NCBI GenBank assembly: GCA_008933525.1
Contig: WBUV01000021.1
Span: 1 to 15,842, forward strand
Direction of reading: 5' to 3'
DNA from: Bacteroidales bacterium
GTDB taxonomy: Bacteria > Bacteroidota > Bacteroidia > Bacteroidales > Tenuifilaceae
Length of the DNA: 15,842 bases
The notes under the pieces were generated by a model, which was not told the DNA's origin, searched no databases, and worked only from the letters and a program-made list of their open reading frames with translations. Below, piece by piece: positions 1 through 9,200 of the stretch. Within the stretch, counting starts at the first letter, position 1. Each line of letters opens with the position of its first letter. Position numbers and translations under genes: made by a program.

Positions 1-23
1 GTCAGGTATTCATCAATCGTTAA

Positions 24-60
24 AGACCTTTCAGAGTCGCCAGACCTGAAAGAGTCTGCC
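24..60. repeat. Degenerate tandem and inverted repeat upstream of the MFS gene
   Basis: Two adjacent copies of an 18-19 base unit lie at 24-41 and 42-60. They agree at 15 of 18 aligned positions plus one inserted base. The differing triplet (TTC against GAA) makes the pair partly self-complementary: CTTTCAG at 28-34 faces CTGAAAG at 46-52 across an 11-base loop. No T-tract follows, so it is not a clear terminator. It resembles a decayed copy of the short AGACCT/CTGAAAG-type intergenic repeats I recall from Bacteroidota genomes; that resemblance is from memory. The rest of 1-177 shows no gene. Confidence 0.45.
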
Positions 61-119
61 ATAAGCTTTATTTAATTATAATTGCGGATAATCATAAAAA
101 CTAAATATCTATAACGAGT

Positions 120-151
120 TTCTGTTTATTTCGCAAGTTTTAATACATTTG
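120..151 (+). promoter_or_regulatory. Putative promoter of the sugar MFS transporter gene
   Basis: TACATTTG at 144-151 matches the Bacteroidota -7 consensus TAnnTTTG exactly. The -33 region is weaker: the best candidate is the TTCTG at 120-124, 19 bases upstream. The -7 box ends 26 bases before the ATG at 178, a normal leader length. Confidence 0.45.
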
Positions 152-177
152 GGATCGATAAACAAAAAAACAATACC

Positions 178-1446
178 ATGAACCCTAACCAAACTAAGAG
201 CAACGGATACTTAATTCCAATAATTATAATTGGCGCTTTATTTTTCATTTTTGGATTTGTTACCTGGCTAAATGGAATTCTTATCCCATATTTCAAGATT
301 TCGTGCGAGCTAACAGACTTTGAAGCCACATTTGTTGCATTTGCTTTTTACATTTCCTACACTATTATGGCTTTACCTGCATCGTGGGTTCTCAAAAAAA
401 CAGGTTTTCATAAGGGCATGACGGTGGGACTGCTTGTGATGTCGGTTGGTACACTAATATTTATTCCTGCCGCATATAGCAGAGCATACTGGATGTTCCT
501 ATCGGGTCTATTCGTAATGGGCGCTGGGCTTGCGTTACTTCAAACAGCATCAAATCCTTACATAACAATTATTGGACCTCGCGAAAGCGCTGCAAAGCGT
601 ATAAGTATTATGGGAATCTGCAATAAACTTGCTGGTGCAATTGCACCTTTAATTTTAGCATACTATATTTTACAAGATGGCGATTCATTTGTTCAATCGT
701 TAAGCACCATGGATTCTGTAGCTAAAGAATTAGCCCTTAACAGCCTTTCGCATAGGGTTATTGGCCCTTACCTTGTAATGACAGCAATACTGGTATTGCT
801 GGGAATTTTTGTACGATACGCTCCACTACCAGAGATCGATATGGAGCAAGAATCAGATTCGTCGAATGATCAAATCAATTCAAAAACTAGCATTTTTCAA
901 TTTCCACAGCTAATACTCGGAGCTATAGCATTATTCTTTTACGTGGGTGCCGAGGTTGTTGCTGGCGACACCATAATTCGTTACGGTATTTCGCAAGGTA
1001 TTGAGATATCAACAGCAAAGGCATTCACATCATACACCCTTGTAACAATGATAGTGGGTTACTTGCTAGGAATAGTTTTAATTCCAAAATATATTTCGCA
1101 GCGTTTTGCATTACAAGCATCAGCGGTACTTGGAATCCTTTTCACTTTTGGAGTTATACTTACTGAGGGTTCAATGTCAATACTTTTTCTCGCCCTAATG
1201 GGACTTGCCAATGCGTTGGTTTGGCCAGCCATTTGGCCCCTAGCAATTCACGATTTGGGCAAATTTATTAAAACAGGTTCGGCAATACTAATTATGGCGA
1301 TAGCGGGCGGAGCAATACTTCCTCTAGTTTGGGGAAAGTTGAGCGATATCTATAATCCTCAAATAGCCTATATCATTCTAATCCCATCGTACCTAATAAT
1401 TCTGTACTATTCAATATGGGGGTATAAGTTAAGGAATTGGAAATAG
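178..1446 (+). CDS. Sugar MFS transporter (FucP/GluP-like)
   Basis: This 422-residue protein is an inner-membrane major facilitator of the L-fucose/glucose-galactose permease type, expected to import a sugar by proton or cation symport. About twelve hydrophobic segments run the whole length. Family signatures are the FGFVTWLNGIL stretch at residues 25-35 closing helix 1, the LPASWVLKKTG loop at 66-76, and LQTASNPY at 121-128 followed by GPRESAAKRISIMG at 133-146. The length is normal for the family. The helix-1 motif reads NGIL where characterised FucP-type carriers have an acidic residue (NDIL), as I recall for a Bacteroidota subgroup, so the coupling details and the sugar cannot be deduced. 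The gene is monocistronic by context: its own promoter lies upstream and a hairpin terminator follows. No sugar-catabolic genes adjoin it, so the substrate is unknown. Confidence 0.9.
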   Translation: MNPNQTKSNGYLIPIIIIGALFFIFGFVTWLNGILIPYFKISCELTDFEATFVAFAFYISYTIMALPASWVLKKTGFHKGMTVGLLVMSVGTLIFIPAAYSRAYWMFLSGLFVMGAGLALLQTASNPYITIIGPRESAAKRISIMGICNKLAGAIAPLILAYYILQDGDSFVQSLSTMDSVAKELALNSLSHRVIGPYLVMTAILVLLGIFVRYAPLPEIDMEQESDSSNDQINSKTSIFQFPQLILGAIALFFYVGAEVVAGDTIIRYGISQGIEISTAKAFTSYTLVTMIVGYLLGIVLIPKYISQRFALQASAVLGILFTFGVILTEGSMSILFLALMGLANALVWPAIWPLAIHDLGKFIKTGSAILIMAIAGGAILPLVWGKLSDIYNPQIAYIILIPSYLIILYYSIWGYKLRNWK

Positions 1447-1466
1447 CTTAATCTCAAAAGAAATAG

Positions 1467-1501
1467 AATATCGAATGTAACTACCTTTCGATATTTTATT
1501 T
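1467..1501 (+). terminator. Putative terminator after the MFS gene
   Basis: AATATCGAA at 1467-1475 pairs perfectly with TTCGATATT at 1487-1495 across an 11-base loop, and a T-rich stretch (1494-1501, one A inside) follows. The stem begins 20 bases after the TAG stop. The stem is AT-rich, so its strength is moderate. Its T-tract runs directly into the -33 box of the next gene. Confidence 0.6.
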
Positions 1502-1530
1502 GACAACTGTTATACAAATCTATAAATTTG
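1499..1530 (+). promoter_or_regulatory. Near-perfect Bacteroidota promoter of the caspase-like lipoprotein gene
   Basis: TTTG at 1499-1502 (-33 box) and TAAATTTG at 1523-1530 (-7 box, exact match to TAnnTTTG) are separated by 20 bases. This is the canonical arrangement for the Bacteroidota housekeeping sigma factor. The -7 box ends 30 bases before the ATG at 1561. It is the best promoter in the window. Confidence 0.7.
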
Positions 1531-1560
1531 CCTAAATACTACTAATTACCGAAAATCTCC

Positions 1561-2862
1561 ATGAAAAACCACCTTTTAAAATTAGCATTAGTAATTGTTG
1601 CGCTATCGTTAAATGCATGTGCAACAATGTTTAATACCACTAGGCAAAAAGTTTCGTTCTCGTCAAACCCTTCGGGAGCCGAAGTTTTCATCAACAACAA
1701 GAGTACTGGCAAAACCACTCCCTGTAACATTTGGGTAACTCGGAAAGTCCAACGTGGCGAGACAAACTCAAAAAACCAATACATATATGAGTTTAAAAAG
1801 GATGGATTTGTCCCTTACACCTATACCGATAATGCAAAGGTAAGTGGTAAAATATATTTAAACTTGCTTCTAAACCTAGCGGCAATACCTGGGTTTGGCA
1901 TCGATTTCATATCTGGAGGAGCATATACTTACAACAATGATGTTTTAGCCACAATGCAAAAAGAAACTGGCTATGTTGTAATCAGAGATACTGTGGTTAA
2001 GCAACAGATTGTTTATGTTCAATCGCCCGAGAATAAAGGGTATGTGTTCGAGAAGTTGTCGGATGTTGATAAAGATATTCCTAAAAACAGTACAGAAAAC
2101 CCCTATAGATTCGCACTAATAATTGGCAACGAGGACTACAGTTCGAAACAAAATCAACTAAATGATGAAATTAACGTTGAATTTGCCCGAAACGATGCCA
2201 GCGCCTTCAAGGAATATGCAATAAGTGTACTTGGTATTCCTGAGCAGAACATAACCATGCTGCTCGATGCCACAACCGGACAAATGAGCCAAGCTCTATC
2301 GAGAATCAATCTTATTGTGAAAAACACAAAAGGGAAAGGAGAGTTTTTTATTTACTATGCTGGACATGGATTGCCCGACGAAGTTACCCGCGAACCTTAC
2401 ATTATCCCTGTTGATATTAGCGGACAAAACGCTAAGGATGGCATAAAACTTCAGGACATGTACGCTAAACTGACTGAATTCCCATCGAAAAGAATGGTTG
2501 TTTTTATTGACGCATGTTTCTCGGGTGGCGCCCGAAACAAAGCGCTACTGGCAGCAAGAGGTGTTAAGGTTAGACCTGCCGAGGGAATTATTCCAGGTAA
2601 TATTGCCATACTATCAGCTACCTCCGACGATCAATCGGCCCTCCCATTCAAGGATAAGAATCATGGTTTTTTCACTTACTATTTACTAAAAAAACTAAAA
2701 GAAACTAAAGGCGATATAACCTTTAAAGAACTATCGGATTACTTAACTGATATTGTTCCATTACAATCGGTTCTACTCAACAACAAAGAGCAAACTCCTA
2801 CTGTGAAAATGGGAATGAACATTACTGAAGATTTAAACGGGTGGAATTTTGTAAAACAATAA
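1561..2862 (+). CDS. Exported lipoprotein with PEGA-like segment and caspase-family (C14) peptidase domain
   Basis: The 433-residue product starts with a lipoprotein signal peptide whose lipobox LNAC places the acylated cysteine at residue 20. Residues about 31-60 (NPSGAEVFINNKSTGKTTP) look like a PEGA motif, a small surface beta domain. A hydrophobic stretch lies near residues 99-118. From about residue 182 a caspase-like fold begins (RFALIIGNEDY). The catalytic dyad is visible: His269 in YYAGHG and Cys319 in VVFIDACFSGG. The SATSDDQSA segment at 352-360 and the HGFFTYYLLKKL helix at 368-379 also fit the bacterial caspase/metacaspase family. Seen: signal, dyad and domain order. Known: this family cleaves after basic or acidic residues in other systems. 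Inferred: it acts in the periplasm or at the cell surface rather than as a cytoplasmic death effector. No partner or toxin gene lies beside it; it is a single-gene unit with its own promoter and terminator. Confidence 0.85.
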   Translation: MKNHLLKLALVIVALSLNACATMFNTTRQKVSFSSNPSGAEVFINNKSTGKTTPCNIWVTRKVQRGETNSKNQYIYEFKKDGFVPYTYTDNAKVSGKIYLNLLLNLAAIPGFGIDFISGGAYTYNNDVLATMQKETGYVVIRDTVVKQQIVYVQSPENKGYVFEKLSDVDKDIPKNSTENPYRFALIIGNEDYSSKQNQLNDEINVEFARNDASAFKEYAISVLGIPEQNITMLLDATTGQMSQALSRINLIVKNTKGKGEFFIYYAGHGLPDEVTREPYIIPVDISGQNAKDGIKLQDMYAKLTEFPSKRMVVFIDACFSGGARNKALLAARGVKVRPAEGIIPGNIAILSATSDDQSALPFKDKNHGFFTYYLLKKLKETKGDITFKELSDYLTDIVPLQSVLLNNKEQTPTVKMGMNITEDLNGWNFVKQ

Positions 2863-2910
2863 TTAACAATTAATTAATCTTATTTAATAGTTGGCATAAT
2901 GTTTGATTGG

Positions 2911-2942
2911 CAAGAGCGCATTAAATTGCTCTTGCTTTTTTT
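2911..2942 (+). terminator. Rho-independent terminator after the caspase-like gene
   Basis: CAAGAGC at 2911-2917 pairs with GCTCTTG at 2928-2934 across a 10-base loop. A C and seven Ts (2936-2942) follow. This separates the caspase-like gene from the TonB receptor gene. Confidence 0.85.
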
Positions 2943-2989
2943 ATTTAAAAACCACAACAGTATTCAACTGATAGTAAACAAATTAAAGT

Positions 2990-5338
2990 ATGCAAAAGGT
3001 AAATTATTATTTAAAAAAAACAACATTAATCCTACTTCTATTTAGCCTTACAACATTTAGAGCTAACTCCCAAGGTAAATTTAGTATAAACGGATATGTT
3101 AAAGATGCCAGCACTGGAGAGGTATTGATAGGTGCAACAATTTACCCCAAAGAATTACAAATTGGTGCAGCAACTAACAGTTATGGCTATTACACTCTTA
3201 ATCTACCCAAAGGAAACTACACCTTAACAATAAGCTACATTGGGTATTCAAATTTTGAGAAAAATATTGTTGTTGACAAAGACCTCCACATTGACGCAGA
3301 ACTTAACCCGGAATCGACTCAAATTGGCGAAGTAGTTATTAGCCGCGAGAAGGCAAACGCAAATGTTACCCGCCCCGAGATGAGTGTTGTTAAACTTGAA
3401 ATGAAAAAAATACGCCAGATCCCTGCATTAATGGGCGAGGTTGATGTAATTAAAGCAATTCAACTCTTGCCGGGAGTGATTAATGCAGCCGAGGGCTCAT
3501 CGGGCTTTAGCGTAAGAGGTGGAGCAACCGATCATAACTTAATACTACTCGACGAGGCCACAGTTTACAACGCATCGCACCTAATGGGTTTCTTCTCGGT
3601 GTTCAACAATGATGCGATAAAGGATGTAAAACTATACAAAGGTGATATGCCCGCATCGATGGGCGGAAGATTAGCATCGGTTCTCGACATTAGAATGAAG
3701 GAGGGAAACTCTAAGCAATTCTCGGCAACAGGAGGTATTGGAAATCTATCCAGCCGCTTAACTTTAGAAGCTCCCATTGTAAAGGATAAATGTTCGTTTA
3801 TGCTATCGGGACGCAGAACTTACATCGATGTATTTTTTCCGCTTTTCAATAACGAAGACCTTGAATCGAGCACAATGTATTTTTACGATCTAAATGCAAA
3901 GGTAAACTACACCCTGAATAATAATAATCGAATTTTTATATCGGGTTATTTCGGCAGAGATAAATTCGGAAGCGGAGCAATGGGTTTTGGCTTTGGCAAT
4001 AAAACATTCACCACCCGATGGAATCATATTTTTGGACACAACCTTTTCATGAACGCAACTCTCTTGAGAAGTAACTACAACTATTTTCTGGAATCGAACA
4101 CCAACGATGCCAATGCTTTTAAGTGGGATTCTGAAATGAAAGAAACCAGCCTTAAAGTAGATTTCAACTTAAAAGCAAACACAAACCACAATCTTAAATT
4201 CGGTGTAAGTACATCGTTGCTGACATTCAGCCCTGGCGTAGTAAATGGAACATCGTCCGACGCCTTTATAAGGCATTGGGAGATTCCAGAAAACTACTCG
4301 TTGGAGCATGGTGTATACGCTATGAATGAACACACTATATCAAAGTTCATACTTAAGTACGGAGTTCGCCTTTCTGTATTCCAGAATATTGGAAAAGCAA
4401 AAACTATAATACTCGACGAAAACTATAAAGTTGTTGACACAAAGAGCTACAAGTCGGGTGAGATATACAAAACTTACATAAATCCGGAACCACGTTTAGG
4501 ACTCACCTACCTAATAAATGATATAAGTTCCATTAAGGCCAGCTACTCACGAAGCGCTCAGTACATCCAGCAAGCATCCAACTCGCAGGCTGGTAGCCCC
4601 TTGGATATTTGGTTTGCCGCATCACCAAATATTAAACCACAACTGGCCGATCAATGGGCTGTTGGATATTTCAGAAATTTCTTCAATAATACTTTGGAAA
4701 CATCTGTAGAAACATACTACAAAAAAATGGATCGGCTAATCGATTTTAAGGATTTTGCCAGTTTACTTTTGAACGATGAGATGGAAGCCGATATTAGAGC
4801 GGGAAAAGGACACTCATACGGATTAGAACTCTACGGACGATTTACCCGAAACAAAATTGACGGTTGGATTAGTTACACCTATTCCAGAACATACAGACAA
4901 ACTCCAGGTGTTAATTTCGGGAGCACATACAATGCAGCCTACGATAAACCCCACAACCTTTCTATAGTATTTAGCTATAACTTTTCCAACAGGGTGAGTT
5001 TATCGGCGAACTGGCTATACTCAACAGGACAAGCCTACACACAACCCGTTGGAAGGTACGAAATTGACGGGGTAATACTTCCTATATACTCCGAGCGCAA
5101 TGCTAAACGATATCCAGACTACCATAGATTAGACGTTTCGGTGATTATTAAATCGAAACACAACATATCGCGTAAATGGCAAGGAGAGTGGAACATATCG
5201 GTATACAACCTATACAACAGAAAGAATGCATGGGCAATAAACTTTGTACAGGATCCAGAAAATTCGAATAAAACTTATGCCGAGAAGACTTACCTCTTCC
5301 CTATGATTCCATCGGTTACTTACAATTTCAAATTCTAA
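2990..5338 (+). CDS. TonB-dependent outer-membrane receptor with N-terminal carboxypeptidase-like domain
   Basis: This 782-residue protein is an outer-membrane, energy-coupled importer. Domains in order: a signal peptide (residues 1-27, cut near ANSQ); a carboxypeptidase-regulatory-like beta-sandwich (about 31-105, with the INGYVKDASTGEVLIGATI opening and the YTLTISYIGY strand); a plug domain (about 130-240, with SGFSVRGGATDHNLILLDEA at 171-190 and PASMGGRLASVLDIR at 221-235); and a beta-barrel to the end. The C-terminus is aromatic (VTYNFKF), as expected for a BamA-inserted barrel. The plug and barrel belong to the class that pairs with DUF4249 lipoproteins rather than to classical SusC. The DUF4249 gene follows 13 bases downstream, so the two are probably co-transcribed. 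No TonB, sigma or anti-sigma gene adjoins, so the ligand and regulation are unknown. I see no convincing -7 box between the upstream terminator and the ATG. Confidence 0.92.
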   Translation: MQKVNYYLKKTTLILLLFSLTTFRANSQGKFSINGYVKDASTGEVLIGATIYPKELQIGAATNSYGYYTLNLPKGNYTLTISYIGYSNFEKNIVVDKDLHIDAELNPESTQIGEVVISREKANANVTRPEMSVVKLEMKKIRQIPALMGEVDVIKAIQLLPGVINAAEGSSGFSVRGGATDHNLILLDEATVYNASHLMGFFSVFNNDAIKDVKLYKGDMPASMGGRLASVLDIRMKEGNSKQFSATGGIGNLSSRLTLEAPIVKDKCSFMLSGRRTYIDVFFPLFNNEDLESSTMYFYDLNAKVNYTLNNNNRIFISGYFGRDKFGSGAMGFGFGNKTFTTRWNHIFGHNLFMNATLLRSNYNYFLESNTNDANAFKWDSEMKETSLKVDFNLKANTNHNLKFGVSTSLLTFSPGVVNGTSSDAFIRHWEIPENYSLEHGVYAMNEHTISKFILKYGVRLSVFQNIGKAKTIILDENYKVVDTKSYKSGEIYKTYINPEPRLGLTYLINDISSIKASYSRSAQYIQQASNSQAGSPLDIWFAASPNIKPQLADQWAVGYFRNFFNNTLETSVETYYKKMDRLIDFKDFASLLLNDEMEADIRAGKGHSYGLELYGRFTRNKIDGWISYTYSRTYRQTPGVNFGSTYNAAYDKPHNLSIVFSYNFSNRVSLSANWLYSTGQAYTQPVGRYEIDGVILPIYSERNAKRYPDYHRLDVSVIIKSKHNISRKWQGEWNISVYNLYNRKNAWAINFVQDPENSNKTYAEKTYLFPMIPSVTYNFKF

Positions 5339-5351
5339 ATAAAAAAGTAAA

Positions 5352-6272
5352 ATGAATAGCATAATTATGAAACTAAAATATCTTGCAATTACAGCAACGC
5401 TTGCAATGGCAGTTTCTTGTACCGAAAAAATTGACATTAATTTGGACAATACCGATGTTAAGGTTATTATTTACGGATCAATTACAACGGATACTGTTGC
5501 TCATAGAATATCCATAACCCAATCGGCCGATTACTATAGCAACACCCCACCCAAAGGAATTTCAGGAGCAACCGTAACAATTACCGATGGCGAAAATGTT
5601 TACCCCCTAACCGAAAGCATAACAGAACCGGGAATTTACCTTACTCAACCTAATGTTTACGGATTACCTGGTAAAACATATACTATACATGCACAGAATG
5701 TTGCTATTAATGGATCTTCCGACTTTAAGGAATACACCGCAGAAAGTTCAATTCCTGCTTTACCTGAAAATTATCAAAACATCTATCTCGATTCAATAAA
5801 TGTGGTTTACAACGATAATTGGGATGGATGGATAGTTAATGGATGGGCAAACGAGCCAGCCGATCAACGGAACTTTTACATGTTCAGGGTTTACATAAAC
5901 GATGTTTCCTATAGCGATTCGCTTAACAACCTCATGATATCGGACGATAAACTAATAAATGGAAGTTCAACAAATGGTGCTGCTCTTTATTTCATACAGG
6001 AACCCGATACATTGAAAGCAGGGTATAAGGTTACTCTTGAACTCTGTGTAATTAACGAGGATCATTTTAGGTTTTTATACGAAGCACAAACAAGTTCACA
6101 ACCACAAATTCCAGTTTTCAGTGCTCCTCCTGCTAATGCCAGAACAAATCTGAATAACGGTGCAATTGGCTACTTCTCTGCATTTGCAATTATAAAATCA
6201 TCGTATATAGTAAAGGAACAAGATGTACTTCTCAAGGATAAAATACTAGGTAATAAACGAGGATCGAAATGA
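5352..6272 (+). CDS. DUF4249-family lipoprotein, partner of the TonB-dependent receptor
   Basis: This 306-residue secreted lipoprotein has lipobox AVSC, with the modified cysteine at residue 23. A second in-frame ATG at 5367 (MKLKYLAITATLAMAVSC) gives a more typical signal peptide and may be the true start; 5352 keeps the tighter 13-base spacing. After the cysteine comes the family-type opening (EKIDINL, then KVIIYGSITTD), a Gly-Thr-rich beta domain (SGATVTITDGENVYPLTE, PGKTYTIHA) and a C-terminal region with NFYMFRVYIND and FSAFAI. DUF4249 proteins are typically encoded next to TonB-dependent receptors of the type found here. By analogy with SusD they are suspected to be surface-exposed ligand-capture or lid partners, but this is inference and the substrate is unknown. 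The stop codon overlaps the hairpin that separates this gene from the convergent ABC gene. Confidence 0.8.
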   Translation: MNSIIMKLKYLAITATLAMAVSCTEKIDINLDNTDVKVIIYGSITTDTVAHRISITQSADYYSNTPPKGISGATVTITDGENVYPLTESITEPGIYLTQPNVYGLPGKTYTIHAQNVAINGSSDFKEYTAESSIPALPENYQNIYLDSINVVYNDNWDGWIVNGWANEPADQRNFYMFRVYINDVSYSDSLNNLMISDDKLINGSSTNGAALYFIQEPDTLKAGYKVTLELCVINEDHFRFLYEAQTSSQPQIPVFSAPPANARTNLNNGAIGYFSAFAIIKSSYIVKEQDVLLKDKILGNKRGSK

Positions 6273-6280
6273 TCCTCGTT
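6256..6280. terminator. Perfect hairpin at the convergent 3' ends, possible bidirectional terminator
   Basis: AACGAGGATC at 6256-6265 pairs perfectly with GATCCTCGTT at 6271-6280 across a 5-base loop. The stem spans the stop codon of the DUF4249 gene (6270-6272) and ends four bases before the last codon of the converging ABC gene. No T-run follows on either strand, so intrinsic termination is not certain. It may act as a transcript-end stabiliser or roadblock. Confidence 0.55.
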
Positions 6281-6284
6281 CTAC

Positions 6285-9200
6285 TTAACTTGGCAAGTAC
6301 CTAGATATGCGTGTTGTTAACTTGCGGAACTTGAATCGCTCCACAAATTTATTCACAATTCTGAACATATCGCTCCAGAGGGCAAGGTAGAAAAGGGCTG
6401 TCATAACCCAAATTACAAAAACATTATACCATATAGTAGGAATGTAATATTTCCCAACATGCTTGTACGCTGCAAACAAATGCGATCGGCCAAACTTGGA
6501 CGAAGGTAATGCGTAAACAGGTTCGAACCGTCTTATTAGCCTATCGTTTACAACCTCAATTTTCTGAAAATCGTTTTGGTTTGTTACCAATGCTTCAAGG
6601 CTCTTGTTATGAAATTTCCTATTAAGGTCGAAAACAGCATCGTTACCGCCCAACTTGCGTGCAAGTGTCTTTATATGATTATCACGCTCAGAAATAACTT
6701 GCCTGTAAACAAGGTTGAAATGCTGCTTCAGGGTATCGAGTTTGGCCTTTGTTAAGTTTAAATAATCAACAGTAATTGCGCCCTGGTTGAAATTGGATGA
6801 ATTCGGGTAAGAAAAGCCTCGAATGGGAAAATTCTCAGAAAGCAATTCAATCTCATTCCTAATTATTCTCAAATCCTTATCTATACGGGGAGTTTGTCTA
6901 TTTAAAGTTAAATCTACCGATACTTCGTCGAGCAACGATTGCAACTTTGGAATCAGGAATGTAGCATTGTAAGCGCTATTGCTAAGTTGCATGTTGTAAT
7001 CAAAAAACTCCCTGTCGTACCTATTCGCTTTAAATTGCTGAACACATAAAGCCTCGTACGACCATCGGCTAAGCATTACATCGCCAATAAAAGGTACATA
7101 CTCCGGATGCGATATTGTTTTATGCAACTTATTAAAATTGACAATCACCCCGCTAAAAAGCAGCTGTGGAACAAGCACAATTGGTATTAACACGTATATT
7201 GCAACTACAGAGTTTAGCGCAGCGGATAGGTTCAACCCTAGAATATTTGAGCAAAATGCAGTGGAAAAAAGTATTAGCCAATGACTCCAGAACATTCCTT
7301 TGATTTCAAGAATCCCTTGTCCTATTAACACAAACATTAACGATTGAATTGCGGAGAAAATAAACAGTACAACTATTTTGGAGTTAATATAGCTGAAATA
7401 GCTCAAATTCAGGAATTTTTCACGGTACAGAATTTTCCGATCTTTAATAATCTCCTCGGCACTGATGGTTAACCCCATAAACATCATGGCAACCACGCTC
7501 ATGAAAAGATAGCTGGGAATATTATCGTTTTCGCTAAAAAGATATGCGTTAGGATCCGCTAATGTTCCATGCAAGTACTTTGTAAAAAAACCAATAATTA
7601 TCGCTAAAAGAGGAGCTGCAAGCAAGCTGATATTGATAAACTGCGAGTTTGCCAACTTACTCTTTAAATTGCGTTTGAAATAAATCCACATCTGTTTTCG
7701 ATGCGATGGTATTTTGAAGTTGTTTGGCGGCACGGGGCTAACGCAAGGCGGCAAGTAAACATTTAGCTTACTTTCTATATTAGCGAGGTACAAATCGTAC
7801 CACTCCTTGGCCGATCGTTTTCGCTTTCGGGTTAATTTTCCGTACTCATTAACAACACGCGCCTCAACAACACGAAGAATTAAGTCAGTATTAACGTTAC
7901 CGCATGTTATACATTCACTCTCATCGGGCTTAAGGAAGTTCCCCATACTCTTAAAGTACACAACAGCATCCATTGGATTACCCTGAAATATTGGTCGTCC
8001 ACCCTGATCGAGCACAATAATTTTATCGAAAAGTTTAAATACGTCCGATGAAGGTTGATGGATGTTGGCGAAAACAATCTTGCCCTTAAAGGTCTGTTTT
8101 TTAAGCAAAAGCATAATGCGTTCCGAATCCATCGACGATAAACCCGACGTTGGTTCATCAACAAAAAGGACCGATGGCTCGCGCATCAACTCCATGGCCA
8201 TATTTAATCGCTTACGCTGACCTCCACTAATGTACTTGTTCAATGGATCACCAACACGAAGGTTGCGCGCCTCAAGCAAGTCGAAATCGTTTAAGGTTCT
8301 ATCCAATAATTCGCTCAACTTCTGCTTATCATGATTACTAAAGCAAAGCGAGGCGTTGTAGTAAAGGTTTTGGTATACAGTCAACTCATCAACTAACAAA
8401 TCATCCTGAGGAACATAACCAATAACACCCTCGAGTTCTGATTTATTCTGATGAACATCGTAGCCATTAATGAAAACATTCCCATTGGCTGGCTTCAAAT
8501 TACCGTTTAGCAAATTGAGTAATGTTGATTTTCCAACACCACTGCCACCCAGAATTCCCACCAACTGACCTGAGTATGCCGTAAAAGAAAACCGGTAAAT
8601 ACCATTTTTGCTTCCTTTGTGCCGATACTCAATATCCTTTGCCACCATCGACACGAATGGCCTGTTTGGATCCTGAATAAACGCTGCAGCAACCCGGCTG
8701 TAGTATATTGGCGAAATTCGGGCACCACGAATTACTGAGCCTGTTCCGAAGATATAGGTTCGTCCGGGTTTAATATTCCGACTGTTCAAGAATAGTTCAC
8801 TATCGCCAAAGTACTTTATTAGAAACGTGTTTGTACTTGAAATCCTCAGGGCGTATACTGTTCCATTTAGTCGCTCGTTGGTTAAATGCTTAATTTCAGA
8901 AGTGAGTAAATCCTTATTAGAGTCGATAAGTAACACCTGCTGATTCCAGGGTATTTGGCTATTATTCTCGCTTAAAATAAAATCGCGTCCATTCTCAAAT
9001 TCAAATTCGCCAATGTTAAACCTAGATGCTACGCTCTTAACGAAATCTAACCTTAGCGGTGTGCTAATTCTACTATCGCCAATAAACTCAATTAACTGAA
9101 GTATAAGCCAAACCTTTTGATGCTGTTCCAACTCAGCGTTAATTGAATCGACAATATCCTGTATAGCTTGAGAATCGGCAGTTGAGAAATCCTCGGCAAT

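Noticed and set aside
1561..2862. A caspase-based antiphage or cell-death module.
   Set aside because: The protein is exported as a lipoprotein and has no adjacent sensor, NLR, gasdermin or toxin gene; an envelope role fits better.
3565..3777. Minus-strand open frames inside the TonB receptor, ABC, antiporter and umuC genes.
   Set aside because: They lie wholly within strong coding regions in another frame, have low-complexity or shadow-like translations, and lack their own promoters.
2990..6272. A SusC/SusD polysaccharide utilisation locus.
   Set aside because: The lipoprotein is of DUF4249 type rather than SusD, and no glycoside hydrolase or hybrid regulator is nearby.
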